Shown here piece by piece: positions 34,717-43,951 of a DNA stretch of 64,000 nt; position 1 is the stretch's first letter, and every line of letters begins with the position of its first letter. Source of the DNA: Alphaproteobacteria bacterium (GTDB taxonomy: Bacteria; Myxococcota_A; UBA796; GCA-2862545); the NCBI GenBank assembly GCA_020632885.1, contig JACKEQ010000012.1, forward strand, positions 62,001 to 126,000, in the 5' to 3' direction. The notes under the pieces were generated by a model, which saw only the letters and a list, made by a program, of their open reading frames with translations, ran no database searches and was not told where the DNA came from. Made by a program: the position numbers and the translations under genes.

Positions 34717-36339
34717 ATGAAGCTCAAGCCCGGCGACCGTGTCGATCGCTTCATCGTGGAGGGCGTCATCGGCGCGGGAGGCACCGCGACCGTCTACCGC
34801 GTGCGCCACGAGCGGCTCGGCACGCGCCACGCCCTGAAGATCCTGGCCCTGCAGAGCGAGAAGATCCGCGAGCGCCTGCTCGTGGAGGGCCAGGCGCAGG
34901 CCACCCTCAACCACCCGAACATCGTCGCCGTCACCGACATCCTCGACCTCGACGGGCAGCCCGGTCTGCTCATGGAGTACATCGAGGGGCCGTCCCTCGA
35001 GGACGCCCTCGCCGAGTACCCGTTCACCCTCGACGACCTCGAGGCCCTCTTCCTGGGCGTGCTGGACGGCGTGGAGGTCGCCCACTCGCTGGGGCTCGTG
35101 CACCGCGACCTGAAGCTCGCCAACATCCTGCTCGCGCCGTCCCCGCAGGGCTTCGTGCCCAAGGTCACCGACTTCGGGCTCGCGAAGGTGCTGCACAACA
35201 AGCCCGGCACCTCGGCCACCCAGACCGGCGTGGCCATGGGCACCCCCGGCTTCATGGCTCCCGAGCAGGTCCGCGACGCCGGCACCGTCGACCAGCGTGC
35301 CGACCTGTTCTCGCTGGGCTGCGTGCTCTACGAGATGATCTCGAAGAAGCGTACCTTCCCGGGCGACGAGGTCCTCCAGATCTACATCGCCGTCACCCGG
35401 GTCGACTACCTCCCGATCCGCACGCACGTGCCCGACCTGCCGGACCGCTACGAGATGGCGATCCGCGGCTGTCTGCAGAAGGACCTCGGGCACCGGATCC
35501 CGGACTGCGCGACCCTGCGCGCGGTCGTCCGCGGTGAGCTCGGCTGGAACCAGGGGCCCGTCCGGGTCGCCACACCCCCGCCCGCTCCCGCCCCCGCTCC
35601 GCCGCCCCCGATGGACGACCGGCCCTCCATGGAGGCCGCACCGGTCCTCGCCGTCGAGCCCCCGCCGAAGGCCGGCGATCGCGTGCTGCCCGTCCTGCTG
35701 GTCGGTGGCTCCCTGGCCCTGCTCGCCCTGGTGCTCCTCTTCGCCGTGCTGTCGATCGGCGTGCCGCTCCTCCTGCGCATCACCGCACCCGCGGGGCCCG
35801 AGGTCGCCGGGACGCCTTCGCTGCCGGTCCCCGCACCGCTCCCGATCGCGGTGGAGCCCTCGCCCACCCTCGTGGACATCGCGCCGCCCCCGCCGGCCCC
35901 GGTGGCCGCCATGGAGTTCGAGACACCCACCCGCCGGGTCGTGAAGCGCCCCCGCCCCGCGCCCGCACCTGCCGCTCCCGAGCCCGCTCCCAAGCCCGCA
36001 CCGCAGCCCGCCATGGAGTTCGAGACGCCCCACGTCCCCCGCCTCCCCACGCTGCCCACGCCGGCCGTGCAGCCGGCCCCCGCGCAGGTCGAGTCGGCCG
36101 ACGTGGCCTCGGTGAAGCTCTACAGCAAGCCGCCCAGCGCCGCGATCCTCGTGGACGGCGAGGCCCGGAACCTCCGCACGCCCAACAAGGTCGAGATGAG
36201 CTTCGGGCGCCACCGGGTCGAGGTCCACCTCAAGGGCCACGCACCCTACGTGTTCGACCTGTACGCCGGCCCCGGCCAGCCAGAGGCCTGGTGCGCGGAC
36301 TTCACGCTGGGTCGGCACCATACGGGGAGATGCCCGTAG
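34717..36339 (+). CDS. Ser/Thr protein kinase with membrane span and PEGA-like C-terminus
   Basis: 540 aa. Kinase domain at about 10-275 with a Gly loop (VIGAGGTATVYRV), K41 (HALKIL), HRDLKLAN (129-136), DFG (D152) and GFMAPEQ. A Pro-rich linker precedes a single transmembrane helix near residues 325-350 (VLPVLLVGGSLALLALVLLF). Outside, long Pro/Ala-rich stretches end in a PEGA-like domain (SVKLYSKPPSAAILVDGEA ... GRHRVEVHLKGHAP). All catalytic residues are present, so it should be active. It stands between the lipoprotein pair and the macroglobulin genes. The external part may sense the envelope (inference). Confidence 0.9.
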   Translation: MKLKPGDRVDRFIVEGVIGAGGTATVYRVRHERLGTRHALKILALQSEKIRERLLVEGQAQATLNHPNIVAVTDILDLDGQPGLLMEYIEGPSLEDALAEYPFTLDDLEALFLGVLDGVEVAHSLGLVHRDLKLANILLAPSPQGFVPKVTDFGLAKVLHNKPGTSATQTGVAMGTPGFMAPEQVRDAGTVDQRADLFSLGCVLYEMISKKRTFPGDEVLQIYIAVTRVDYLPIRTHVPDLPDRYEMAIRGCLQKDLGHRIPDCATLRAVVRGELGWNQGPVRVATPPPAPAPAPPPPMDDRPSMEAAPVLAVEPPPKAGDRVLPVLLVGGSLALLALVLLFAVLSIGVPLLLRITAPAGPEVAGTPSLPVPAPLPIAVEPSPTLVDIAPPPPAPVAAMEFETPTRRVVKRPRPAPAPAAPEPAPKPAPQPAMEFETPHVPRLPTLPTPAVQPAPAQVESADVASVKLYSKPPSAAILVDGEARNLRTPNKVEMSFGRHRVEVHLKGHAPYVFDLYAGPGQPEAWCADFTLGRHHTGRCP

Positions 36340-36388
36340 CGGGTCGCTGTAAGATGGGGCCCGATCCGGCGTTCGGCACCCCTGGAGA

Positions 36389-39300
36389 GTGACCTTGGAC
36401 CAACCAGCCCCGCACAGGGACCCCTTGCGCGACGCCCTCGCACCCGCAGCGGCCACGGGCGTCGTGATGCTCGGGCTCATCGGGCTCTGCTCGGGCTACC
36501 CGTGCGTCTCCACCGGACTCCGGTACGGCCTGTGGCTCGAGAAGTGCCCGGCCACGGACCTCCGCGCCTCGGCGGACCTCCAGGCCTCCGGCATGGTCCG
36601 GGGAGACTGGGGGCTGGCCCACCTGTCGATCCAGGCGCACTGGATGACCGCCCAGGGTCCCGGGGGCTACGAGACGAGCGCGCCGATCAGCCACACGCAC
36701 GTGGACATCGGCCTGATCGACCCCGACGGGAACCCTGTGCCGGGCGTGGAGCTCCGCGACCCCGCGTGGTCCGGCGACCGGCTCACGGTCGGAGTGAAGC
36801 TCCCGAAGACCCCGGACGGGCTCTACAAGCTGCGCGCCACCGTGGAGCCGGGCTTCGAGACCGTCGTCGTGGACGCGGAGCTGCCGCTGTTCACGCCCGC
36901 CCTGGTGCACGTGGTGGGCGACCGCCCCCTCTACAAGCCCGGCCAGGAGGTCCTCCTGCGCGCCGCCGTGCTCGCGCGCACCGACGCCGCCCCCATCGCC
37001 GCACGTCCGGGCACCTGGCGGATCCGCGACCCCGAGGGCACCGAGATGCTCCAGGAGGCCACGAAGACGGACGCCTGGGGTGTCGCCAGCACCACCTTCC
37101 CCCTCGCCGTGGACGCGGAGGAGGGCACGTGGACGGCCACCTTCGACACCGGGAACGACTCGCGCACCGTCAGCTTCGACGTGCGGCCCTTCAAGCTCCC
37201 TCGTTTCACCGTGGAGCTCGAGCCCGAGAAGAGCTGGTACGGCGCGAACGACACCGTGCGGCTCGAGGGCCGTGCGCGCTACACCTCCGGGGCTCCCGTG
37301 GGATCGGCCGAGGTGGAGATCCGCCTCGCAGCCACCGAGGGTCGCTGGCCCCTCCCGCTCGCCTGGGAAGAGCCCCGCACCACCCGCACGGACGCCCAGG
37401 GCCGCTTCCGGCTCGACCTCGGCGAGGTGCCCGCCGACCTGATGGAGACGTCGAAGGTCGCGGTCACCGCGAGCGTGGTGGACGATGCCGGTGAGCGGCG
37501 CGGAGGCGGCGCCACCCTGAAGCTCTCGGCCGACGACCTGCTGGTGCAGACGGTCACCGAGTTCGGCGGCGGGCTCGTGGGTGATTTCAACAACCGCGCC
37601 TACCTGCGCGTGATGACGCCCGATGGGCGCGCCCTGCCGAACACCGACATCACCGTGCGCAACGCCTACCAGCCCGACGAGCCCGAGATGAAGGCGCGCA
37701 CCGACGAGGACGGGGTGGCCTCGATCCAGCTCGATCCGGGCGAGCCCGTCACGCTCGTCACCGAGCCCCCGCCCCTCCGCCCGCGTCCGTTCTCCCCGGC
37801 CGCTCCGCGCTTCCAGCGGGCCAACGCCCATCCGGGAGGCCGGGGCCTGACCCTGGACGAGCGCCGCGCCATGGACCGCCTGCACCCCGGGATCAGCGCC
37901 TGCGGCGTGAACACCGTCGGCGACCAGACCGTGCAGATCGGCGTGCAGGTGGCCTCCAGCGGCGCCGTGACGGGCGTGCTCGCCAACGAGGGGCGCCTCG
38001 CGTCCTGCGTGGCGAGCGTGATGCGCGGCGCCCGCATGCCCGTGGGCGAGCCCCGCACCTACGACCTCGCCTGGGTCGTGCCCGACTCGCTGGTGCCGAG
38101 CCTCGACATGGACTGGGCCGGCGTGCGGGGCCTCGAGAGCGCCGCGAAGTCGGCTCTCGAGGAGGCCGCCCTGGACGCCCGCACCTGCTTCACGCGCGGC
38201 GTGGGCGTGGAGGGCGCACCGGTCGCCCACGTGCACTGGCGCCACGAAGAGGACACCACGAACCTCGTGACGACCGTGGCCATGGCGCCCTCCGGCACGG
38301 GCCTGACGGCTCCGGTGCTGGCGTGTGTGCAGCGCGCCCTCGGTGGGGCCCGGCTCGCCCGTCCCGCCAGCAGCGCCGGCATGGGCGAAGCCACGTTCAC
38401 CCTCGTCGTCCCGCAACCTCCGGGGAGCGTCCGGCAGGTCGCGCAGACGGACACCGGCTTCCAGCTCCAGGTGGTGGCCCACGACAGCACGGCGGCCATC
38501 GGCCGCACCAAGGTCACCTTCCCGGTCGGCTGGCTCCCGGCGCTCCGGATGCGGGCCACGCCGTCCCTGGCGCACCCCGGCGACACCCTGGCGATCGAGC
38601 TCCTCCGCGGTCCGGACTTCCGGGGCGACCTCCCCGAGGAGCTCGTGCTCCGCGAGGGCTCGCGGGAGATCGCGAAGGCGAAGGTCGACAAGAAGGCGCG
38701 GCGGGCCGAGCTGCCCATCCCGGCCGACGTGGACGGCTTCCTGCACATCGAGGCCCTGGGCGCGCGCACCGTGGTGTTCGTGCAGCCCGACGACGCCCTG
38801 TCCGTCGAGCTGGCCACCGACGCCACGTCCTACGCTCCCGGCGACACCGCGAAGCTCACAGTCACCACGCGTGCTGGCGAGAAGGGCGTGGAGGCGTCCG
38901 TGACCCTCGCGGGTGTCGACAAGGCGCTGGGCGAGCTCGCCCCCCTCACGAGCCCGGACGACTGGGGGGACGTGATGGTGCGCGCGACCGGAGCCGACGC
39001 CTTCGGCGCCTTCGGTCCCCGCGCGCTCCAGCTGGGCCAGGTGCGCGGCCAGAACGCCGCGATGGCGGCCGTGCTCCTCGTGAGCGACCTGCCGATGGAC
39101 CCCGCTGGCGACCAGGCCGTGTACGGGTCGGGCGCGGTGGTCCCGCCCGTCGAGGAGGCCCTGATCACGGGCTTCTACCGCGGTCTGGAGCGGCTGGTGG
39201 TCAAGGTGCGGGCGTGGGAGAAGGAATCCCCCCCCGAGACCCAGATGGATCCACCGACCATGGCCCGTCTCTGGCGCGAGATGCTGAAGGAGGCCCAGGC

Positions 39301-39463
39301 GGCCGGGGAGCCCGTGGTGGACGGCTACGGCCGGCCCCTCGCCCTCGCCATCCTGCCCGACGATCTGCTCGCACAGACCGACCCGCGCCAGGTGGTGGCG
39401 GACTCGACCCGCCTCCCGGAGGACGTGATCGGCTGGACCGGCTGGGTCCGGGAGAACCCGTGA
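36389..39463 (+). CDS. Alpha-2-macroglobulin family protein, N-terminal half (MG domains)
   Basis: 1024 aa from GTG 36389 (GGAGA upstream), anchored by an N-terminal hydrophobic segment (GVVMLGLIGLCSG). It contains successive macroglobulin-type beta domains, with typical strings LYKPGQEVLLRAAVLA, FKLPRFTVELEPEKSWYG and YAPGDTAKLTVTTRAGEKGV. In the middle is an inserted domain (ERRAMDRLHPGISACGVNTV ... LASCVASVMRGARMP) like the C-terminal domain of myxobacterial AgmX/PglI-type proteins, present twice in degenerate form. It ends where a normal macroglobulin would continue with the A2M domain. That continuation is encoded by three separate downstream genes, the first overlapping by GTGA. It is probably a periplasmic protease trap subunit (inference). 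Confidence 0.85.
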   Translation: MTLDQPAPHRDPLRDALAPAAATGVVMLGLIGLCSGYPCVSTGLRYGLWLEKCPATDLRASADLQASGMVRGDWGLAHLSIQAHWMTAQGPGGYETSAPISHTHVDIGLIDPDGNPVPGVELRDPAWSGDRLTVGVKLPKTPDGLYKLRATVEPGFETVVVDAELPLFTPALVHVVGDRPLYKPGQEVLLRAAVLARTDAAPIAARPGTWRIRDPEGTEMLQEATKTDAWGVASTTFPLAVDAEEGTWTATFDTGNDSRTVSFDVRPFKLPRFTVELEPEKSWYGANDTVRLEGRARYTSGAPVGSAEVEIRLAATEGRWPLPLAWEEPRTTRTDAQGRFRLDLGEVPADLMETSKVAVTASVVDDAGERRGGGATLKLSADDLLVQTVTEFGGGLVGDFNNRAYLRVMTPDGRALPNTDITVRNAYQPDEPEMKARTDEDGVASIQLDPGEPVTLVTEPPPLRPRPFSPAAPRFQRANAHPGGRGLTLDERRAMDRLHPGISACGVNTVGDQTVQIGVQVASSGAVTGVLANEGRLASCVASVMRGARMPVGEPRTYDLAWVVPDSLVPSLDMDWAGVRGLESAAKSALEEAALDARTCFTRGVGVEGAPVAHVHWRHEEDTTNLVTTVAMAPSGTGLTAPVLACVQRALGGARLARPASSAGMGEATFTLVVPQPPGSVRQVAQTDTGFQLQVVAHDSTAAIGRTKVTFPVGWLPALRMRATPSLAHPGDTLAIELLRGPDFRGDLPEELVLREGSREIAKAKVDKKARRAELPIPADVDGFLHIEALGARTVVFVQPDDALSVELATDATSYAPGDTAKLTVTTRAGEKGVEASVTLAGVDKALGELAPLTSPDDWGDVMVRATGADAFGAFGPRALQLGQVRGQNAAMAAVLLVSDLPMDPAGDQAVYGSGAVVPPVEEALITGFYRGLERLVVKVRAWEKESPPETQMDPPTMARLWREMLKEAQAAGEPVVDGYGRPLALAILPDDLLAQTDPRQVVADSTRLPEDVIGWTGWVRENP

Positions 39464-41721
39464 CCCGCATCCTCCTGCCGCTCGGGGTGCTGGGCCTGGC
39501 GCTCGGCTGTGGGTCGGGCTCGGCCCCCCTGCCCGGTGAGATGGACGGATGGGAGGCCCCGGCCACCACGGAGGCCGCCCCGGCCTTCGGAGGGGGCGGG
39601 CTGAAGCTCGAGGAGCAGGAGGAGTCCCGCCGCGCCTTCGACAACGACGGAGTCTTGGTCCGGGACGTCCTCGCCCGGCCCGCCAAGCCCGCCAAGCGCT
39701 CGAAGGACGCCCTCGGCGACGAGCTCGACGAAGACGAGCGGAAGCCCGAGCCCCCAGCGGATGGGGCGGCGTCGGCGGCCCGCGTGCGTCAGTGGTTCCC
39801 GGAGGCCTTCCTCTGGCGGCCCTCCGTCGTCACCGACGGCGACGGCGTGGCCTCCGTGGACGTCCGCGTCCCCGATCAGCTCACCGACTGGCGTGTGCTC
39901 GCCCTCGCCCACGACCGTGGGGGCCACCAGGCCGGCACCGAGCGCACCTTCGCCAGCGTCCTCCCCGTCTCCGTCGACCCCGTCACACCCGGCTGGCTCT
40001 ACGTCGGCGACACCCTCCGTGTGCCCGCCCAGGCCTCCGCCCTCGCCAGGCCCTTCGCCGGACGCCTCGAGCTCGACGCCGACGGCGCCCTCTCCGGTAG
40101 CGCCGCTGGGCCCGTCGCCCTCCTGCCCGGCGGAAGTGCCCTCGTCCCGGCAGCCCTCACCGCCGAGCGCAGCGGCTCCGGCACCGTCCGCACCGTGCTC
40201 TTCGACGCCGAAGGCCGCTCCGTCGACGCCGCCGAGCGCTCCGTCGACGTCCGACCCACCGGAAGGCCCGTCGAGACCCTCCGCGGCGGTGTGCTCTCCG
40301 CGGCGCGCACCCTCGACCTCGACGACCCCCGCGCTGCACAGCAGGACCTCGCCGTACGCGTCTTCCCCGGGCCCCTCGCCGTCTTCCAGGCCGAGCTCGC
40401 CCGCGTCGCCGACAGGCCCCCGGGAGCCTATGGCTACGCCCTCGTCGCCGGCATCCGCGCGCTCTCCGCCTCGGCCCACGTCGACGTCGACGAGGACGCA
40501 CTCCGCACCCTCCGCATCCGCGCCTGGCAGCGCCTCGTCCGCGCCTCCAGGAGCCCCGACGGGCCCCAGGCCACCGCCCTCCTCACCGGCCTCGTCGTCC
40601 CCGAAGACGACCCCCTCGCCGCCACCACCCACGCCCGACTCGTCCGCACCCTCGAGGCCGCCCAGCGCGGGGACGGCACCTGGTCCGCGCAGGCCCGCTC
40701 CAACGTCCAGCACGTCCTCGTCCAGACCGCCGCCGCAGCGCGCGCCCTCCCCGACGACCGGAAGGGAGCCCGTCTCCGCGCCGCTGGCGCCCTCGAGCGC
40801 CTCCTCCCCAACGTCGACGACCCCTACACCGCCGCCTGGCTCCTCGCCTCCGGTGTGCTCGACACCTCCCTCCGGCCCGCGCTCGAGGCCAGGGTCCTCG
40901 AGGGCATCGAGGACCGAGACGGTGTGCACACCCTCCGCCCCGCAGACCCCCGCCTGAAGGGGCCCATGGGGCACGTCTCCCGCGCCGAGCACCTCGCCGT
41001 CACCTGGCTCGCCCTCGCCCACCGCGACGACCTCCCCTGGAAGGGAGACCTCCTCGCCGAGCTCCTCCAGGGCTGGAGCGCCTCCAGCGGACTCGGGGCC
41101 GGATGGGCCGACGCCATCGCCCTCCAGGCCATCCAGAAGGGCCTCCCCGCCATCGACGCCCCCGTCACCGTCTCCCTCGAGCGCGACGGCCTCACACTCG
41201 CCACCGGCGCACTCGACCCCGCACAGCCCAAGCTCCCCGTCACCCTCCTCGCACAGGGGGCCGGGCCCTTCACCGTCCGCACAGAGCCTCCCGTGCCCGG
41301 CCTCGTCTTCAGCGCCACCCACACCGCATGGGTCCCCTTCGACGGCTCCGAAAGCCTCCCCGGCGTCGAGGTCCACGCCGACGCCTCCGGCCTCCTCGCT
41401 GGCCAGGACGGCTGGCTCACCCTCACCGTCAGCGCGCCCAGCGGCGCCAGCGTCTCCGTCCACCAGGGCCTCCCCGCCGGCACCGTCGCCGAGATCGACC
41501 CCGCGTCCCTCCCGCTCCTCACCGACCACGAGGTCTTCCAGGACCACCTCGAGCTCACCACGCGCGCGTTCGGCGCCGGAGACGTCCTCGAGATCCGCGT
41601 CCGCGTCACGCCCATGTTCGCCGGGCGCATGGCCACCCGGCCCCTCCACGTCGCGGTCGGGCGCGAGTCCGCCGACCTCGCACCCCTCGTCTGGGACGTG
41701 CGGTCCGGGGGTGTGCTCTGA
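39460..41721 (+). CDS. Alpha-2-macroglobulin C-terminal half, lipoprotein, copy 1
   Basis: About 753 aa from GTG 39460. Lipoprotein signal MTRILLPLGVLGLALGC, a charged variable linker (LKLEEQEESRRAFDNDG ... LDEDERKPEPPA), then the A2M core domain (ARVRQWFPEAFLWRPSVVTD ... VPDQLTDWRVLALAHD). A helical toroid-like domain (LERLLPNVDDPYTAAWLLAS ... WSASSGLGAGWADAIALQAI) and a receptor-binding-like C-terminus follow. No CxEQ thioester motif is present, so covalent trapping is unlikely. The body is almost identical at DNA level to copy 2. It would complete the upstream MG-domain protein in trans. Confidence 0.85.
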   Translation: MTRILLPLGVLGLALGCGSGSAPLPGEMDGWEAPATTEAAPAFGGGGLKLEEQEESRRAFDNDGVLVRDVLARPAKPAKRSKDALGDELDEDERKPEPPADGAASAARVRQWFPEAFLWRPSVVTDGDGVASVDVRVPDQLTDWRVLALAHDRGGHQAGTERTFASVLPVSVDPVTPGWLYVGDTLRVPAQASALARPFAGRLELDADGALSGSAAGPVALLPGGSALVPAALTAERSGSGTVRTVLFDAEGRSVDAAERSVDVRPTGRPVETLRGGVLSAARTLDLDDPRAAQQDLAVRVFPGPLAVFQAELARVADRPPGAYGYALVAGIRALSASAHVDVDEDALRTLRIRAWQRLVRASRSPDGPQATALLTGLVVPEDDPLAATTHARLVRTLEAAQRGDGTWSAQARSNVQHVLVQTAAAARALPDDRKGARLRAAGALERLLPNVDDPYTAAWLLASGVLDTSLRPALEARVLEGIEDRDGVHTLRPADPRLKGPMGHVSRAEHLAVTWLALAHRDDLPWKGDLLAELLQGWSASSGLGAGWADAIALQAIQKGLPAIDAPVTVSLERDGLTLATGALDPAQPKLPVTLLAQGAGPFTVRTEPPVPGLVFSATHTAWVPFDGSESLPGVEVHADASGLLAGQDGWLTLTVSAPSGASVSVHQGLPAGTVAEIDPASLPLLTDHEVFQDHLELTTRAFGAGDVLEIRVRVTPMFAGRMATRPLHVAVGRESADLAPLVWDVRSGGVL
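39776..41702 (+). repeat. 1.93-kb direct repeat, unit 1
   Basis: Aligned to 42021-43947 at a constant offset of 2245 with no indel. The translations differ at only about seven residues, for example SASAHV/SSSAHV, PEDDPL/PGDDPL and IQKGLP/IQQGLP. Flanking signal and linker regions are unrelated. Confidence 0.93.
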
Positions 41722-43951
41722 ACCGCCTCGTCCTGGTGGCCCTCGTGGGCTGCCGGAGCCTCGACGCGCCGATGCTGGCGCCGGTGTCCGTCGACGCGCC
41801 CGGGCCCCCTCGGCGGAGGAGGCGTTCTTCGACGGCGACGTGATGGACCGCAAGCAGTCCGCTGGCCGTCGGGGGCGCCCGAAGGGCGACGCCGCCGAGG
41901 AGAAGGTCGGTGGGCTCGGGCTGCTCGGGTCCACCATCGCGCTGGCCGACAAGGAGCACGACCTCTCCTTCGCGCAGCAGGCCGCACCCGAGCCCCCGCC
42001 ACCGCCCGGGGACGCCACGCCGGCCCGCGTGCGTCAGTGGTTCCCGGAGGCCTTCCTCTGGCGGCCCTCCGTCGTCACCGACGGCGACGGCGTGGCCTCC
42101 GTGGACGTCCGCGTCCCCGACCAGCTCACCGACTGGCGTGTGCTCGCCCTCGCCCACGACCGTGGGGGCCACCAGGCCGGCACCGAGCGCACCTTCGCCA
42201 GCGTCCTCCCCGTCTCCGTCGACCCCGTCACACCCGGCTGGCTCTACGTCGGCGACACCCTCCGTGTGCCCGCCCAGGCCTCCGCCCTCGCCAGGCCCTT
42301 CGCCGGACGCCTCGAGCTCGACGCCGACGGCGCCCTCTCCGGGAGCGGCGCTGGGCCCGTCGCCCTCCTGCCCGGCGGAAGTGCCCTCGTCCCGGCAGCC
42401 CTCACCGCCGAGCGCAGCGGCTCCGGCACCGTCCGCACCGTGCTCTTCGACGCCGAAGGCCGCTCCGTCGATGCCGCCGAGCGCTCCGTCGACGTCCGAC
42501 CCACCGGAAGGCCCGTCGAGACCCTCCGCGGCGGGGTGCTCTCCGCGGCGCGCACCCTCGACCTCGACGACCCCCGCGCTGCACAGCAGGACCTCGCCGT
42601 ACGCGTCTTCCCCGGGCCCCTCGCCGTCTTCCAGGCCGAGCTCGCCCGCGTCGCCGACAGGCCCCCGGGAGCCTATGGCTACGCCCTCGTCGCCGGCATC
42701 CGTGCCCTCTCCTCCTCGGCCCACGTCGACGTCGACGAGGACGCACTCCGCACCCTCCGCATCCGCGCCTGGCAGCGTCTCGTCCGCGCCTCCAGGAGCC
42801 CCGACGGGCCCCAGGCCACCGCCCTCCTCACCGGCCTCGTCGTCCCCGGGGACGACCCCCTCGCCGCCACCACCCACGCCCGCCTCGTCCGCACCCTCGA
42901 GGCCGCCCAGCGCGGCGACGGCACCTGGTCCGCACAGGCCCGCTCGAACGTCCAGCACGTCCTCGTCCAGACCGCTGCCGCCGCGCGCGCCCTCCCCGAA
43001 GACCGGAAGGGAGCCCGCCTCCGCGCCGCTGGCGCCCTCGAGCGCCTCCTCCCCAACGTCGACGACCCCTACACCGCCGCCTGGCTCCTCGCCTCCGGTG
43101 TGCTCGACACCTCCCTCCGTCCCGCGCTGGAGGCCAGGGTCCTCGAGGGCATCGAGGACCGCGACGGTGTGCACACCCTCCTCCCCGCAGACCCCCGCCT
43201 GAAGGGGCCCATGGGGCACGTCTCCCGCGCCGAGCACCTCGCCGTCACCTGGCTCGCCCTCGCCCACCGCGACGACCTCCCCTGGAAGGGTGACCTCCTC
43301 GCCGAGCTCCTCCAGGGCTGGAGCGCCTCCAGCGGGCTCGGGGCCGGATGGGCCGACGCCATCGCCCTCCAGGCCATCCAGCAGGGCCTCCCCGCCATCG
43401 ACGCCCCCGTCACCGTCTCCCTCGAGCGCGACGGCCTCACACTCGCCACCGGCGTACTCGACCCCGCACAGCCCAAGCTCCCCGTCACCCTCCTCGCACA
43501 GGGGGCCGGGCCCTTCACCGTCCGCACAGAGCCTCCCGTGCCCGGCCTCGTCTTCAGCGCCACCCACACCGCATGGGTCCCCTTCGACGGCTCCGAAAGC
43601 CTCCCCGGCGTCGAGGTCCACGCCGACGCCTCCGGCCTCCTCGCTGGCCAGGACGGCTGGCTCACCCTCACCGTCAGCGCGCCCAGCGGCGCCAGCGTCT
43701 CCGTCCACCAGGGCCTCCCCGCCGGCACCGTCGCCGAGATCGACCCCGCGTCCCTCCCGCTCCTCACCGACCACGAGGTCTTCCAGGACCACCTCGAGCT
43801 CACAACGCGCGCGTTCGGCGCCGGAGACGTCCTCGAGATCCGCGTCCGCGTCACCCCCATGTTCGCCGGACGTATGGCCACACGGCCCCTCCACGTCGCG
43901 GTCGGGCGCGAGTCCGCCGACCTCGCACCCCTCGTCTGGGACGTGCGTTGA
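41718..43951 (+). CDS. Alpha-2-macroglobulin C-terminal half, copy 2, N-terminus frameshifted
   Basis: The body from about 41811 to 43951 is an intact A2M/toroid protein nearly identical to copy 1. The expected lipoprotein signal (NRLVLVALVGCRSLDAPMLA) lies just after copy 1's stop but in a different frame. The two join if one base is added or removed in the C/G run at about 41799-41812. The signal frame has no ATG, GTG or TTG before the hydrophobic core; CTG 41718 overlapping the stop is the only candidate. If the break is real, the protein could only start at ATG 41843 (MDRKQSAGRRGR) and would stay in the cytoplasm. No thioester motif. Confidence 0.75.
42021..43947 (+). repeat. 1.93-kb direct repeat, unit 2
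   Basis: Near-identical, gap-free partner of 39776-41702. It ends at the last codons of the gene, right before the TTG of copy 3. It suggests recent tandem duplication or ongoing gene conversion. Confidence 0.93.

Noticed and set aside
34717..36339. Kinase at 34717 as an inactive pseudokinase
   Set aside because: Gly loop, K41, HRDLK and DFG are all present, so nothing suggests inactivity.
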